Shown here piece after piece: positions 40,086-47,715 of a stretch of DNA of 64,000 nt. A program made the translations under genes and the position numbers. The notes beneath the pieces are model-generated. The model was given only the letters and a program-made list of their open reading frames with translations, was not told the origin of the DNA and made no database searches. Numbering within the stretch: position 1 is the first letter of the stretch; the number at the start of each line of letters is the position of its first letter. Where the stretch lies: contig NZ_QREM01000009.1 in assembly GCF_003353015.1 (NCBI RefSeq), positions 430,716-494,715 of the forward strand. The letters run 5' to 3'. Source of the stretch: Xanthomonas arboricola (GTDB lineage Bacteria > Pseudomonadota > Gammaproteobacteria > Xanthomonadales > Xanthomonadaceae).

Positions 40086-40700
40086 ATGAGTTCATCCCCC
40101 CACGCGCCCGATGCGGTTGCAGACGACAGCGCCAGCGCGCTGCCGGCGCAGGCCGCAGTGCCGGCGCGCGTCATTCCGCTCCCCAGGCCGATGCGCGTCC
40201 TGCATTGGCTGACGGTGTTCTGCCTGGCCATGGCGGCCACGCTGATCCTGCTGCGCGCCGAGCTGGAAGGACGCGCCCTGCGGCAGTGGCTGATGGAAGG
40301 CCATCGCCACTTCGGCCTGATGGTGCTCCTGCTGTTCGTCCTGCGGGTGGGCCTGCGCATCCGTCAGCGCACGCTGCCGCCTGGTCCGCCGTCGCCGCTG
40401 CCGATGCGGCTGGCCGCAGGCGCCACCCACCTCGCCCTGTACGGCCTGATGGTCGCCTTGCCGCTGATCGGCTGGTCGTTGAGCAACGCCTACGCCAAAC
40501 CGGTCTATCTGTTCGGCCTGACGCTGCCGAACCTGGTCGCGCCGGACGAAGACCTGGCCGACACCCTGGGCACCTGGCACCTGAATGCCGCCTGGGTCCT
40601 GCTGGCCCTGGTGATCCTGCATATCGGCGCCGCCCTCTGGCATCACCTGGTGCTGCGCGACGGCCTCCTGCACCGCGTGCTGCCGGGAAAACGCCGATGA
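40086..40700 (+). CDS. Cytochrome b561-family membrane protein
   Basis: A 204-residue inner-membrane cytochrome with four hydrophobic helices and histidines placed for haem b: VLHWLTVFCLAM near residue 38, GHRHFGLMVLLLFVLRVGLR, HLALYGLMVALPLIGW and HLNAAWVLLALVILHIGAALWHH. A Pro/Ala-rich, soluble N-terminus of about 30 residues precedes helix 1. It could pass quinol electrons to the periplasmic cytochrome c encoded two genes downstream. It is the first gene of the operon under predicted promoter A. Confidence 0.88.
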   Translation: MSSSPHAPDAVADDSASALPAQAAVPARVIPLPRPMRVLHWLTVFCLAMAATLILLRAELEGRALRQWLMEGHRHFGLMVLLLFVLRVGLRIRQRTLPPGPPSPLPMRLAAGATHLALYGLMVALPLIGWSLSNAYAKPVYLFGLTLPNLVAPDEDLADTLGTWHLNAAWVLLALVILHIGAALWHHLVLRDGLLHRVLPGKRR

Positions 40701-40771
40701 CCTCCCCCGTGTTGCCAGCCGTCCCACGCTTGCGCAGCGCCGAACCCCGCACCGTCGAACAAGGACTTTCC

Positions 40772-42124
40772 ATGCCTACTGCCCAACCCGCCCCGCGTCG
40801 CAGCGCCGCCTCGCGCACCGCTTCCCTGACTTCCTTGTTGTGCGTGTCCGGCCCGTTGTTGCTGCTGGCCAGCAACCAGGCGCAGGCGATCCCCTCGTTC
40901 GCGCGCCAGACCGGTTCGTCGTGCGCGGACTGCCATGTCGGCTCCTACGGCCCGTCGCTCACGCCGTACGGCATGCGCTTCAAGCTCGGCGGCTTCACCG
41001 ATACCGACGGCAACGGCACCAAGATCCCGGCGTCCGGGCAGGTCACCTGGACCCGGCGCAATCCCAGCCGCGGCGACAGCAGCGCGCGCATCAACGAAGC
41101 GGACCTGTACCTGGCCGGGCGGGTCAACGACCACGTCGGCGGTTATTCCAAGATCCGCTCCAACAACGGCGGCAACGACACCTTCAACACCCAGCTGGAC
41201 GACGTGGATCTGCGCTTTGTCAGCAAGCCGTTCCAGCTGGCCGGCAAGGACGCGATGGTCGGCGTCAGCATCAACAACAATCCCGGCGTGTCCGATCCGA
41301 TCCAGGTGCTGCCCAATGCATCGACGTTGAGCCCGGTGTCCAATGCCGGCTCGGCCAGCATGCTCAGCTCCTCGGCGCTGTCCAACCGCGTGATCGGCGC
41401 CACCGTGTATGGCCTGTTCGACCGCAACTGGTACGGCGAAGTCGGCAGCTACAGCGCGCTGTCCACCGACGCGCAGGACCACCTGGGCTGGAACCCCAAC
41501 GGCGACCCGGGCAAGCTCAGCGATACCGGCTATGCGCGCCTTGCCTACATGAAGGACATGAAGCGGCAGTTCTTCTCGGCCGGGCTGACCGCCATGACCA
41601 CCCGCCGCCAGCGGCTGCGCAGCGGCGGCCCCAGCGATGACCTCACCGATCTGGGCTATGACCTGACCTACCAGTTCCTCGGCACCCGCGAGCACGTGCT
41701 GTCGCTGGCCTACGTCAACATCTACGAGCGCCGCAAGTACGGCAGCCCGCTGCAGCCGACCGACCCGAGCATGTCCCCGCGCGAGCGCGGCAGCGTGCGC
41801 GACCAGAACATCAGCATGAACTACGCGTTCAAGCAGACCTATGGCGTACTGGCGGCGCACCTGATCAACAGCGGCTCGTTCGACGTGGCGCGTTACCAGC
41901 CCTACGGCCTCCCCGACACCACCGCCAATCTGATCCTGCTGTACTGGACCCCGTTCGGCAAGGAAGGCACCTACACCACCAACGCCAACGTGCGGTTCGC
42001 GGCCACCTGGTTCCGCTTCGACAAGTTCAACGGCAGCACCACCAATGTGTTCGGTGGCGGCAACCCGATCACCAACCCGCGCGATCTCGACACCTTCTCG
42101 CTGTCGGTCAATGTCTCGTTCTGA
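40772..42124 (+). CDS. Outer-membrane barrel-like protein with one c-type haem motif
   Basis: A 450-residue exported protein. A long signal peptide (about 1-39, ending NQAQA) leads directly to a haem-c site SSCADCHVGSYG (Cys51, Cys54, His55). The rest is beta-rich, with alternating aromatic residues and a C-terminal Phe (LSVNVSF), typical of an outer-membrane barrel. It may be a haem-bearing porin that passes electrons across the outer membrane. The start at 40772 has AAGGA upstream; an in-frame ATG at 40697 overlaps the b561 stop as ATGA and would add 25 residues. Confidence 0.78.
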   Translation: MPTAQPAPRRSAASRTASLTSLLCVSGPLLLLASNQAQAIPSFARQTGSSCADCHVGSYGPSLTPYGMRFKLGGFTDTDGNGTKIPASGQVTWTRRNPSRGDSSARINEADLYLAGRVNDHVGGYSKIRSNNGGNDTFNTQLDDVDLRFVSKPFQLAGKDAMVGVSINNNPGVSDPIQVLPNASTLSPVSNAGSASMLSSSALSNRVIGATVYGLFDRNWYGEVGSYSALSTDAQDHLGWNPNGDPGKLSDTGYARLAYMKDMKRQFFSAGLTAMTTRRQRLRSGGPSDDLTDLGYDLTYQFLGTREHVLSLAYVNIYERRKYGSPLQPTDPSMSPRERGSVRDQNISMNYAFKQTYGVLAAHLINSGSFDVARYQPYGLPDTTANLILLYWTPFGKEGTYTTNANVRFAATWFRFDKFNGSTTNVFGGGNPITNPRDLDTFSLSVNVSF

Positions 42125-42149
42125 TTCCCCCGCACGCGTAAGGACCCCC

Positions 42150-42539
42150 ATGAACTCATTCCACAAGACCCTGTTGTGCGCACCGCTGGCCGGCCTGCTG
42201 CTGGCCGGCGCGCTGTTTGCCTCACCCGCGCGCGCGGGCGACGGCAAAGGCATCTTCATGACCGAATGCGCCGAATGCCACAGCGCCGCACAGGGCAAGA
42301 ACAAGAAGGGCCCGTCCATGTTCGGCGTGGCCGGGCGCCCGGCCGCCAGCCTGGCCGACTACAGCAACTACTCCGATGCGCTCAAGGCCAGCAAGTGGCA
42401 GTGGACGCCTGCCCAGCTCAAGGCCTATCTGTCGCAGCCCTCCTCCAAGGCCTTGCCGGGCACCAAGATGAAATACGAAGGCCTGGAGGATCAGCAAGAG
42501 CTCGACGCGCTGATCGCCTACCTCAACACCCTGCACTGA
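42150..42539 (+). CDS. Small class I cytochrome c
   Basis: A 129-residue periplasmic cytochrome c. A signal peptide (about 1-29, ending SPARA) is followed by the haem motif CAECH (Cys40, Cys43, His44), KKGPSMFGVAGRPA, and the axial Met in PGTKMKYEG (Met107). This pattern matches cytochrome c2/c552-type carriers. AAGGA before the start is a clear ribosome-binding site. It is probably the soluble partner of the b561 and outer-membrane haem proteins. Confidence 0.92.
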   Translation: MNSFHKTLLCAPLAGLLLAGALFASPARAGDGKGIFMTECAECHSAAQGKNKKGPSMFGVAGRPAASLADYSNYSDALKASKWQWTPAQLKAYLSQPSSKALPGTKMKYEGLEDQQELDALIAYLNTLH

Positions 42540-42902
42540 TCGCGCCGGCGCGCTGGCGCCGACGCTGCCGGCCGGGACCCGGAGGCGCGGTCGCCGGTGG
42601 CGGCCGGCGCCGGTGCGCGTTGCCTGTACCGGTTCCTTCGCGTATACGGACGGAACCACCGCGGTCGCGGCGGACTCGCCCGGCGTGATCGGTCACCATC
42701 GCGCCCCCGTTCCATGTAGACGCTCACCTCCTTGCCGAATGCCTTGACTGCCAGGCCTCACCCGCTCCGGACGCGACGCAGCTGCGCCTGCGACGGGCAC
42801 CCGTGGGCGGCCAGCGGCCAGCGGGCGGCATGGCGGCGCTGCCATCCGCCATGGGGCATACCGCGCTGTCGGCATGCCCAGCCCCCACGGCGACGCGCCG
42901 CA
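42540..42902. other. Gap between cytochrome c and the TorF-like gene
   Basis: About 360 GC-rich bases without a supported gene. It contains several short GC palindromes, such as CGGCGC / GCGCCG at 42546-42561, that could stop transcription after the cytochrome gene. No match to the GCAACC-N17-CAC pattern was found. If the TorF-like gene uses an earlier non-ATG start (TTG at 42732), part of this gap would be coding. Confidence 0.35.
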
Positions 42903-43592
42903 TTGCGCCGCTGCCTGCTGCTGGCCCTGGTGCTGGGCCCGGGCAACGCCATCGCCGGCACCGTCGGCGGCGCGGTGGCGGTGACCTCGCAACTGATCGA
43001 CCGTGGCATCTCGATCGCCCCCAACAAGGCCACCCTGCAGACCGCCGGCTATTGGCTGCCCGCACCCGGCTGGTCGGTCTCCGCCTCGGTCGCGCTGCAA
43101 TCGCCGGCGCTGAGCAAGCCGGTGGCGGTGACCGCGCAGGCCGCCCGCGCCTGGATGCTGGGCGACCGCTGGCAGATGCAGGCCAGCGCGCTGTACTACG
43201 GCTACCCCACCAACCAGGCCACGCGCACCTTCGACCGCCAGGAGGCCAGCCTGGCCTGGTCCTATCGCGACGTCCTGACCTTTTCGGTGTCCAGCTTCAA
43301 TTTCCCGCGCGCCGACCGGTCGCCGTGGAATGTCGCCATCGATGTCACCGCCAATGTCCCGCTGCGCGACGACCTCAGCCTGACGGTCGGGGCCGGCTCG
43401 TCGCGTTTCCCGGCGATGGCCTACGGCGCCGCCCAATCCGGCCGCTATCAGTACGGGCAATTCGGCCTGAGGTGGAGTCGGGATCGATGGACGCTGAAGC
43501 TGGAACGCATCGCCACCAGCGACAACACCCCGCGCCTGCAGGGCGGGCCCGGCGAAACGCCCTGGCTGAGCACCGCCTCGGTCACGTTCTGA
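42903..43592 (+). CDS. TorF-like putative outer-membrane protein
   Basis: A protein of about 229 residues from a TTG start at 42903; the open frame extends upstream to another TTG at 42732, and no ATG or GTG fits well. A signal-like segment (RRCLLLALVLGPGNAIA) is followed by GTVGGAVAVTSQLIDRGISI, similar to the TorF family of putative porins. Alternating aromatic strands and a C-terminal Phe suggest a barrel. Start and function are uncertain. It lies just before the ECF sigma promoter. Confidence 0.6.
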   Translation: MRRCLLLALVLGPGNAIAGTVGGAVAVTSQLIDRGISIAPNKATLQTAGYWLPAPGWSVSASVALQSPALSKPVAVTAQAARAWMLGDRWQMQASALYYGYPTNQATRTFDRQEASLAWSYRDVLTFSVSSFNFPRADRSPWNVAIDVTANVPLRDDLSLTVGAGSSRFPAMAYGAAQSGRYQYGQFGLRWSRDRWTLKLERIATSDNTPRLQGGPGETPWLSTASVTF

Positions 43593-43599
43593 CCCCCAC

Positions 43600-43628
43600 G
43601 CAACCTTTTGCCCGCCTGCGTGCACTGA
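43600..43628 (+). promoter_or_regulatory. Predicted ECF promoter (site B), autoregulatory
   Basis: On the plus strand: GCAACCTTT, with 17 bases from GCAACC to CACTGA. It lies 27 bases upstream of the ECF sigma start codon and eight bases after the previous gene. This position suggests the sigma factor controls its own operon. Confidence 0.65.
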
Positions 43629-43655
43629 CATGCGTCCTAAGCCGTGCCTGCCTCG

Positions 43656-44237
43656 ATGAATGATTCCGACACCCTGGGTGATGCCACCGACCGCATGCTG
43701 CTGCGCCGCATGGCGGCGGGCGATCGCGCCGCGCTGTCCACCATGTACACCAGCTATCACGGCCGGCTGTGCCGCTTCCTGTCGCGCCTGACCCGGCGCC
43801 CGGACATCATCGAGGAAGCCATCAACGATTGTTTCTGGATCGCCTGGCAGAAGGCCGGCGACTTCCGCGGCGATTCGCAGGTCTCGACCTGGATCATGGG
43901 CATTGCCTACCGCTGCGGCCTCAAGTGCCTGCGCCAGCACGACGGCGAGGCCATCGACGATACCGCCGTGGTGGAGGACCACGCCCCCAGCGCCGACGAC
44001 AACGACGACAGGGAGCTGCGCGACTGGCTCGACAAGGGCATGGAACGGCTGTCGCCGGACCAGCGCCTGGTGATCGAACTGGTCTATGGCGTCGGCCACA
44101 AGCTGGAAGAAGTCGCCGAGATCATGCAGTGCCCGGTGGGCACCATCAAGGCCCGGCTGTTCCATGCGCGGGTCAAATTACGCAATGTGCTGCCCGGCCT
44201 GGCCGGCGGCGCCCCCTACACGGAGACCATGCAATGA
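43656..44237 (+). CDS. ECF-type RNA polymerase sigma factor
   Basis: A 193-residue sigma-70-family regulator with only regions 2 and 4. Region 2 is about residues 25-90 (RPDIIEEAINDCFWIAWQKA, STWIMGIAYRCGLKCLR), and region 4 is about 130-180 (LSPDQRLVIELVYGVGHKLE, then VGTIKARLFHARVKLR). An in-frame GTG four codons upstream is less likely than ATG 43656. The anti-sigma gene follows with an ATGA overlap. Six matched promoter-like sites in the window are its best candidate targets. Confidence 0.93.
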   Translation: MNDSDTLGDATDRMLLRRMAAGDRAALSTMYTSYHGRLCRFLSRLTRRPDIIEEAINDCFWIAWQKAGDFRGDSQVSTWIMGIAYRCGLKCLRQHDGEAIDDTAVVEDHAPSADDNDDRELRDWLDKGMERLSPDQRLVIELVYGVGHKLEEVAEIMQCPVGTIKARLFHARVKLRNVLPGLAGGAPYTETMQ

Positions 44238-44887
44238 AGACGTTTTTCATCGCGCCTGGCAAGGAATGCTCGCACGCCTGGGAACTGATGCCCGCGGTCC
44301 TGCTCGACAGTGCCACCGAGGAAGAGAACACCTGGCTGATCGCGCACGTGGCCAAGTGCGCCTCGTGCAGTGCCGAGTTCGCCCAGCAGAACCGCCTGCG
44401 CCAGGCCCTGGCGCTGCCGTCGGCGGTGACGCTGGACGCCAACGCCGGCCTGCAGCGCCTGCTCGGCCGCCTGGATGCGCCGGAGCAGGCCAGCGCGCCG
44501 CTACCGCCGGCAACTCGCCGCTCCGGTAGCTGGACGGTACGCGCCCTGGCGGCCGCCGCCCTGGTGCAGGCGATCGGCCTGGGCGTCATGGGCGTCAAGC
44601 TGGCCGCGCCCGCGCCTTCGCACGACTACCGCACGCTCAGCAGCGCCACCGCCCTGCCGGTGCCGCAAGGCGCCATCCGGGTAGTGCCGGACGCCAGCAT
44701 GACCGTGGCCGACTGGGACCGCCTGCTGCATGCGCAGCAGCTGCAGGTGATCGGCGGGCCCAACGACATGGGCGCCTACACCGTGGTGCCGGCCGTACCG
44801 CAAGCGCCGGCCCAGCCGCAGCAGACCGTGCAACAGCTGCGCGCCAACCCGGGTATCCGGATGGCCGAGATCGTGTCGGCGCCATGA
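44234..44887 (+). CDS. Zinc-finger anti-sigma factor
   Basis: A 217-residue bitopic protein. The anti-sigma zinc-finger motif is IAHVAKCASC (His38, Cys42, Cys45) in the cytoplasmic N-domain. A single membrane helix lies near residues 101-122. The periplasmic C-domain ends with a Pro/Gln-rich stretch. It should hold the ECF sigma factor until a periplasmic signal triggers release. It overlaps both neighbours by four bases. Confidence 0.9.
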   Translation: MKTFFIAPGKECSHAWELMPAVLLDSATEEENTWLIAHVAKCASCSAEFAQQNRLRQALALPSAVTLDANAGLQRLLGRLDAPEQASAPLPPATRRSGSWTVRALAAAALVQAIGLGVMGVKLAAPAPSHDYRTLSSATALPVPQGAIRVVPDASMTVADWDRLLHAQQLQVIGGPNDMGAYTVVPAVPQAPAQPQQTVQQLRANPGIRMAEIVSAP

Positions 44888-46209
44888 AGCGACTGCTCGC
44901 CATCGGCATCATCGCCGCCGGACTCGGCCTGGGCACCCAGGCCAGCGGGCAGGCCGCCACGCAGCAGCCGGCGCACGTCGCCGCCGCCGGCAGCAGCACG
45001 CGACCGGCCGCCGATGCACGGACGCCCGACAGCAGCCGCGACATCCTGCTGGCGGTAGCCAACCCGCTCAGCGCGCCGCCGGCCCGTGCCGGTTCCAGCC
45101 TGATCGGCTACGCCTCCAGTTACTACGGCGCCGGTCAAAAGGCGGCCGCGCGCGTGGAAGCGCTCAAGCAGCGCTACAAGCTGCGCGAAGTCTCCGGCTG
45201 GCCGATCACCTCGCTGGGCCTGTATTGCGCCGTGCTGCAGCCGCCGCCGGGCGTGTCGCGCGACGAACTGGTCAGCGCGCTGGCCGACGACGACGGCGTG
45301 GAGCTGGTGCAGCCGGTGCAGGATTTCTCGGTGTTTTCCGCCGACGCCTCGGAAAAGACCACCGCGCTGTCCGGCTACAACGACCCGTACGTGGACCTGC
45401 AACGCGGCTTCATCGCCACCGATGCGGCCAGCGCGCAGACCGTCACCCAGGGCCGCGGCGTGGTGGTGGCGGTGGTCGACACCGGCGTGGACACCACCCA
45501 TGCCGACCTGAAGGCGCGCATCCGCGATGTGCACGATCTGGTCGACGACGCGCCGGTGATGACCAGCAGCGACTCGCACGGCACCGAAGTGGCCGGCATC
45601 ATCGCCGCCGGCAGCAACAACCATCAAGGCATCGTCGGCATGGCGCCCAAGGCCATGCTGAGCATCTACAAGGCCTGCTGGTACGCGCCCACGGTCGGCG
45701 CCACTGCACGCTGCAACACCTTCACCCTGGCCAAGGCGCTGGCGGCGATCAACAACAGCTCCGCGCGCGTGATCAACCTGAGCCTGGGCGGCCCGGCCGA
45801 CCCGCTGCTGAGCAAGATGCTGCAGCACCTGGTGCAGCAAGGCCGCATCGTGGTCGCCGCGATGCCACCCAACGGCCGGCTGGACGGCTTTCCCAACGAT
45901 GTGCCGGGCGTCCTGGTGGTGCGCAGCAGCAGCGCCAGCGCGGCCATGCCGGGCGTGCTCAGCGCCCCCGGCAAGGACATCCTGACCACCCAGCCGAACG
46001 GCCGCTACGACTTCACCTCCGGCTCGTCGATGGCCACCGCGCATGTCAGCGGCGTGGTCGCGCTGCTGTTGTCGCTGTCGCCCTCGCTGGACGCCAAGGC
46101 ACTGCGCGAGCTGATGCAGCGCACCAGCAAGATCTCCGACGGCCAGTTGCAGGTCAACGCCGGTGCCGCCGTGCAGGCACTGGCGCCTCCCGCCAGACAT
46201 TCCAACTGA
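44884..46209 (+). CDS. Exported S8-family (subtilisin-like) serine protease
   Basis: A 441-residue protease with a signal peptide (about 1-24). The catalytic triad is complete: Asp199 in AVVDTGVDTTH, His232 in DSHGTEVAGII and Ser382 in SGSSMATAHVSG. The region before residue 190 resembles a propeptide with a conserved fold. It is coupled to the anti-sigma gene (ATGA), so it may cleave the periplasmic part of the anti-sigma factor, a speculative role. ccmC begins 13 bases after its stop. Confidence 0.9.
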   Translation: MKRLLAIGIIAAGLGLGTQASGQAATQQPAHVAAAGSSTRPAADARTPDSSRDILLAVANPLSAPPARAGSSLIGYASSYYGAGQKAAARVEALKQRYKLREVSGWPITSLGLYCAVLQPPPGVSRDELVSALADDDGVELVQPVQDFSVFSADASEKTTALSGYNDPYVDLQRGFIATDAASAQTVTQGRGVVVAVVDTGVDTTHADLKARIRDVHDLVDDAPVMTSSDSHGTEVAGIIAAGSNNHQGIVGMAPKAMLSIYKACWYAPTVGATARCNTFTLAKALAAINNSSARVINLSLGGPADPLLSKMLQHLVQQGRIVVAAMPPNGRLDGFPNDVPGVLVVRSSSASAAMPGVLSAPGKDILTTQPNGRYDFTSGSSMATAHVSGVVALLLSLSPSLDAKALRELMQRTSKISDGQLQVNAGAAVQALAPPARHSN

Positions 46210-46221
46210 CGACACCGGCAC

Positions 46222-46980
46222 ATGGCCAAGTGGATTCCCTTGTGGCTGCATCGACTCAGCTCGCCGCCAACCTTCTACCGCTTCGCCGGACGCGTGCGTC
46301 CGTGGGCCTTGGGCCTGGCGCTGCTGCTTGCTGCGGTGGCCGCCTACGGCGGGCTGGTGCTGGCGCCGCCGGATTACCAGCAGCACGATGCCTACCGCAT
46401 CATCTTCATCCACGTGCCCAGCGCCTGGATGAGTCTTTTCATCTACGCGGCGATGGGCGTGGCGGCGTTCATCGCACTGGTATGGCGGATCAAGCTGGCC
46501 GAGGTGGTGACCATGGCCTCGGCGCCGATCGGCGCAGCCTTCACCTTCATCACCTTGTGCACCGGCTCGCTGTGGGGCAAGCCGATGTGGGGCACCTGGT
46601 GGACCTGGGATGCGCGGCTGACCTCCGAGTTGCTGCTGCTGTTCCTGTACCTGGGCGTGCTCGGCCTGTACCACGCGGTGGAAGACCGCCGCCAGGCGAT
46701 GCGTGCGGCCGGCCTGCTTGCATTGGTGGGACTGGTGACCCTGCCGATCGTGCATTACTCGGTGGTGTGGTGGAACACCCTGCACCAGGGCTCCACCGTA
46801 CGCCTGCTCGGCCCCTCCACGATGAGCGCGGACATGCTGTGGCCGCTGCTGACGATGACATTGGCGACCAAGTGCTACTACGTGGCCAGCCTGTTCGGCC
46901 GCGTGCGCGTGGACCTGCTGGCCCTGGACAGTGGCAAGGACTGGGCGCGCCGCATCGTGTTGACCGGGCGCACCGCATGA
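46222..46980 (+). CDS. ccmC: Haem-handling protein CcmC
   Basis: CcmC delivers haem to CcmE in the system I cytochrome c maturation pathway. The 252-residue protein has six membrane helices, HVPSAWMSLFIYAAMGVAAF near residue 74 and the tryptophan-rich WWD motif GTWWTWDARLTSELLLLF near residue 130. Here it directly follows the S8 protease gene; the usual upstream ccmA and ccmB are not present in the window. Confidence 0.94.
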   Translation: MAKWIPLWLHRLSSPPTFYRFAGRVRPWALGLALLLAAVAAYGGLVLAPPDYQQHDAYRIIFIHVPSAWMSLFIYAAMGVAAFIALVWRIKLAEVVTMASAPIGAAFTFITLCTGSLWGKPMWGTWWTWDARLTSELLLLFLYLGVLGLYHAVEDRRQAMRAAGLLALVGLVTLPIVHYSVVWWNTLHQGSTVRLLGPSTMSADMLWPLLTMTLATKCYYVASLFGRVRVDLLALDSGKDWARRIVLTGRTA

Positions 46981-47186
46981 GCACCTTGCTGGCCATGGGC
47001 GGTTACGGGCAATACGTATGGACCGCGTACGCCGTGTTCGTGCTGGTGCTGCTGGCCGACCTGGCATCGCCATGGCTGCGTCGGCGCCGCCTGCCGCGCG
47101 AACTGCGCGGCCAGCTGCAACGGCAGGCGCCGCGGCGCACACGCGATGCGGCGGCGGCGGCGCCGCTGGAGCGTGAAGCCCCATGA
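46977..47186 (+). CDS. ccmD: Haem exporter accessory protein CcmD
   Basis: A 69-residue membrane protein with one helix ([20 protein letters not shown] near residue 7) and a basic cytoplasmic tail. CcmD stabilises the CcmC/CcmE complex. It overlaps ccmC and ccmE by four bases each, which identifies it despite its small size. Confidence 0.9.
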   Translation: MSTLLAMGGYGQYVWTAYAVFVLVLLADLASPWLRRRRLPRELRGQLQRQAPRRTRDAAAAAPLEREAP

Positions 47187-47653
47187 ACGCCACCCGCAAG
47201 CAACGCCTGTGGCTGGTGCTCGGCGCACTGGCCGCCGCCGCATTGGCGGTCACCCTGATCGTGTTCGCGCTGCAGCGGAACATGAGTTATCTGTTCACGC
47301 CCAGCCAGGTGCACGACGGCGCAGCGGCCGGTTACCGGCAATTCCGCCTCGGCGGCATGGTCAAGGCCGGCTCGATCCAGCGCGCCACCGACAGCCTCAC
47401 CGTCCACTTCACCGTGATCGACAAGCACGCAGCGACGCAGGTCGAGTACACCGGCATTCTTCCGGACCTGTTTCGCGACAACCAGTCGGTGATCGCCAAC
47501 GGACGCATGCAGGGCGGGCGCTTTGTCGCCAACGAAGTGCTGGCCAAGCACGACGAAACCTACATGCCGAAGGAATTGAAGGACGCGATGGCCGAAGGCC
47601 ATGTCGGCAAGCCGATTCCCGCCGCCGCGGTGCCGCTGTCTGCGCCGCGCTGA
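47183..47653 (+). CDS. ccmE: Haem chaperone CcmE
   Basis: CcmE covalently binds haem in the periplasm and passes it to CcmF/CcmH. The 156-residue protein has an N-terminal anchor (about 9-30) and an OB-fold domain. The haem-binding His123 and Tyr127 lie in [25 protein letters not shown] near residue 34 is typical. The start overlaps ccmD. Confidence 0.95.
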   Translation: MNATRKQRLWLVLGALAAAALAVTLIVFALQRNMSYLFTPSQVHDGAAAGYRQFRLGGMVKAGSIQRATDSLTVHFTVIDKHAATQVEYTGILPDLFRDNQSVIANGRMQGGRFVANEVLAKHDETYMPKELKDAMAEGHVGKPIPAAAVPLSAPR

Positions 47654-47715
47654 TGCGGCGCGCACGGTCTTTACTCAATCAATGATCCCCCTTCGCTGCA
47701 CGATGCGGTTTGCCC

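Noticed and set aside
39893-42124. A 743-codon frame that would fuse cytochrome b561 sequence to the outer-membrane haem protein
   Set aside because: The b561 gene is in a different frame, and a signal peptide with a ribosome-binding site begins at 40772.
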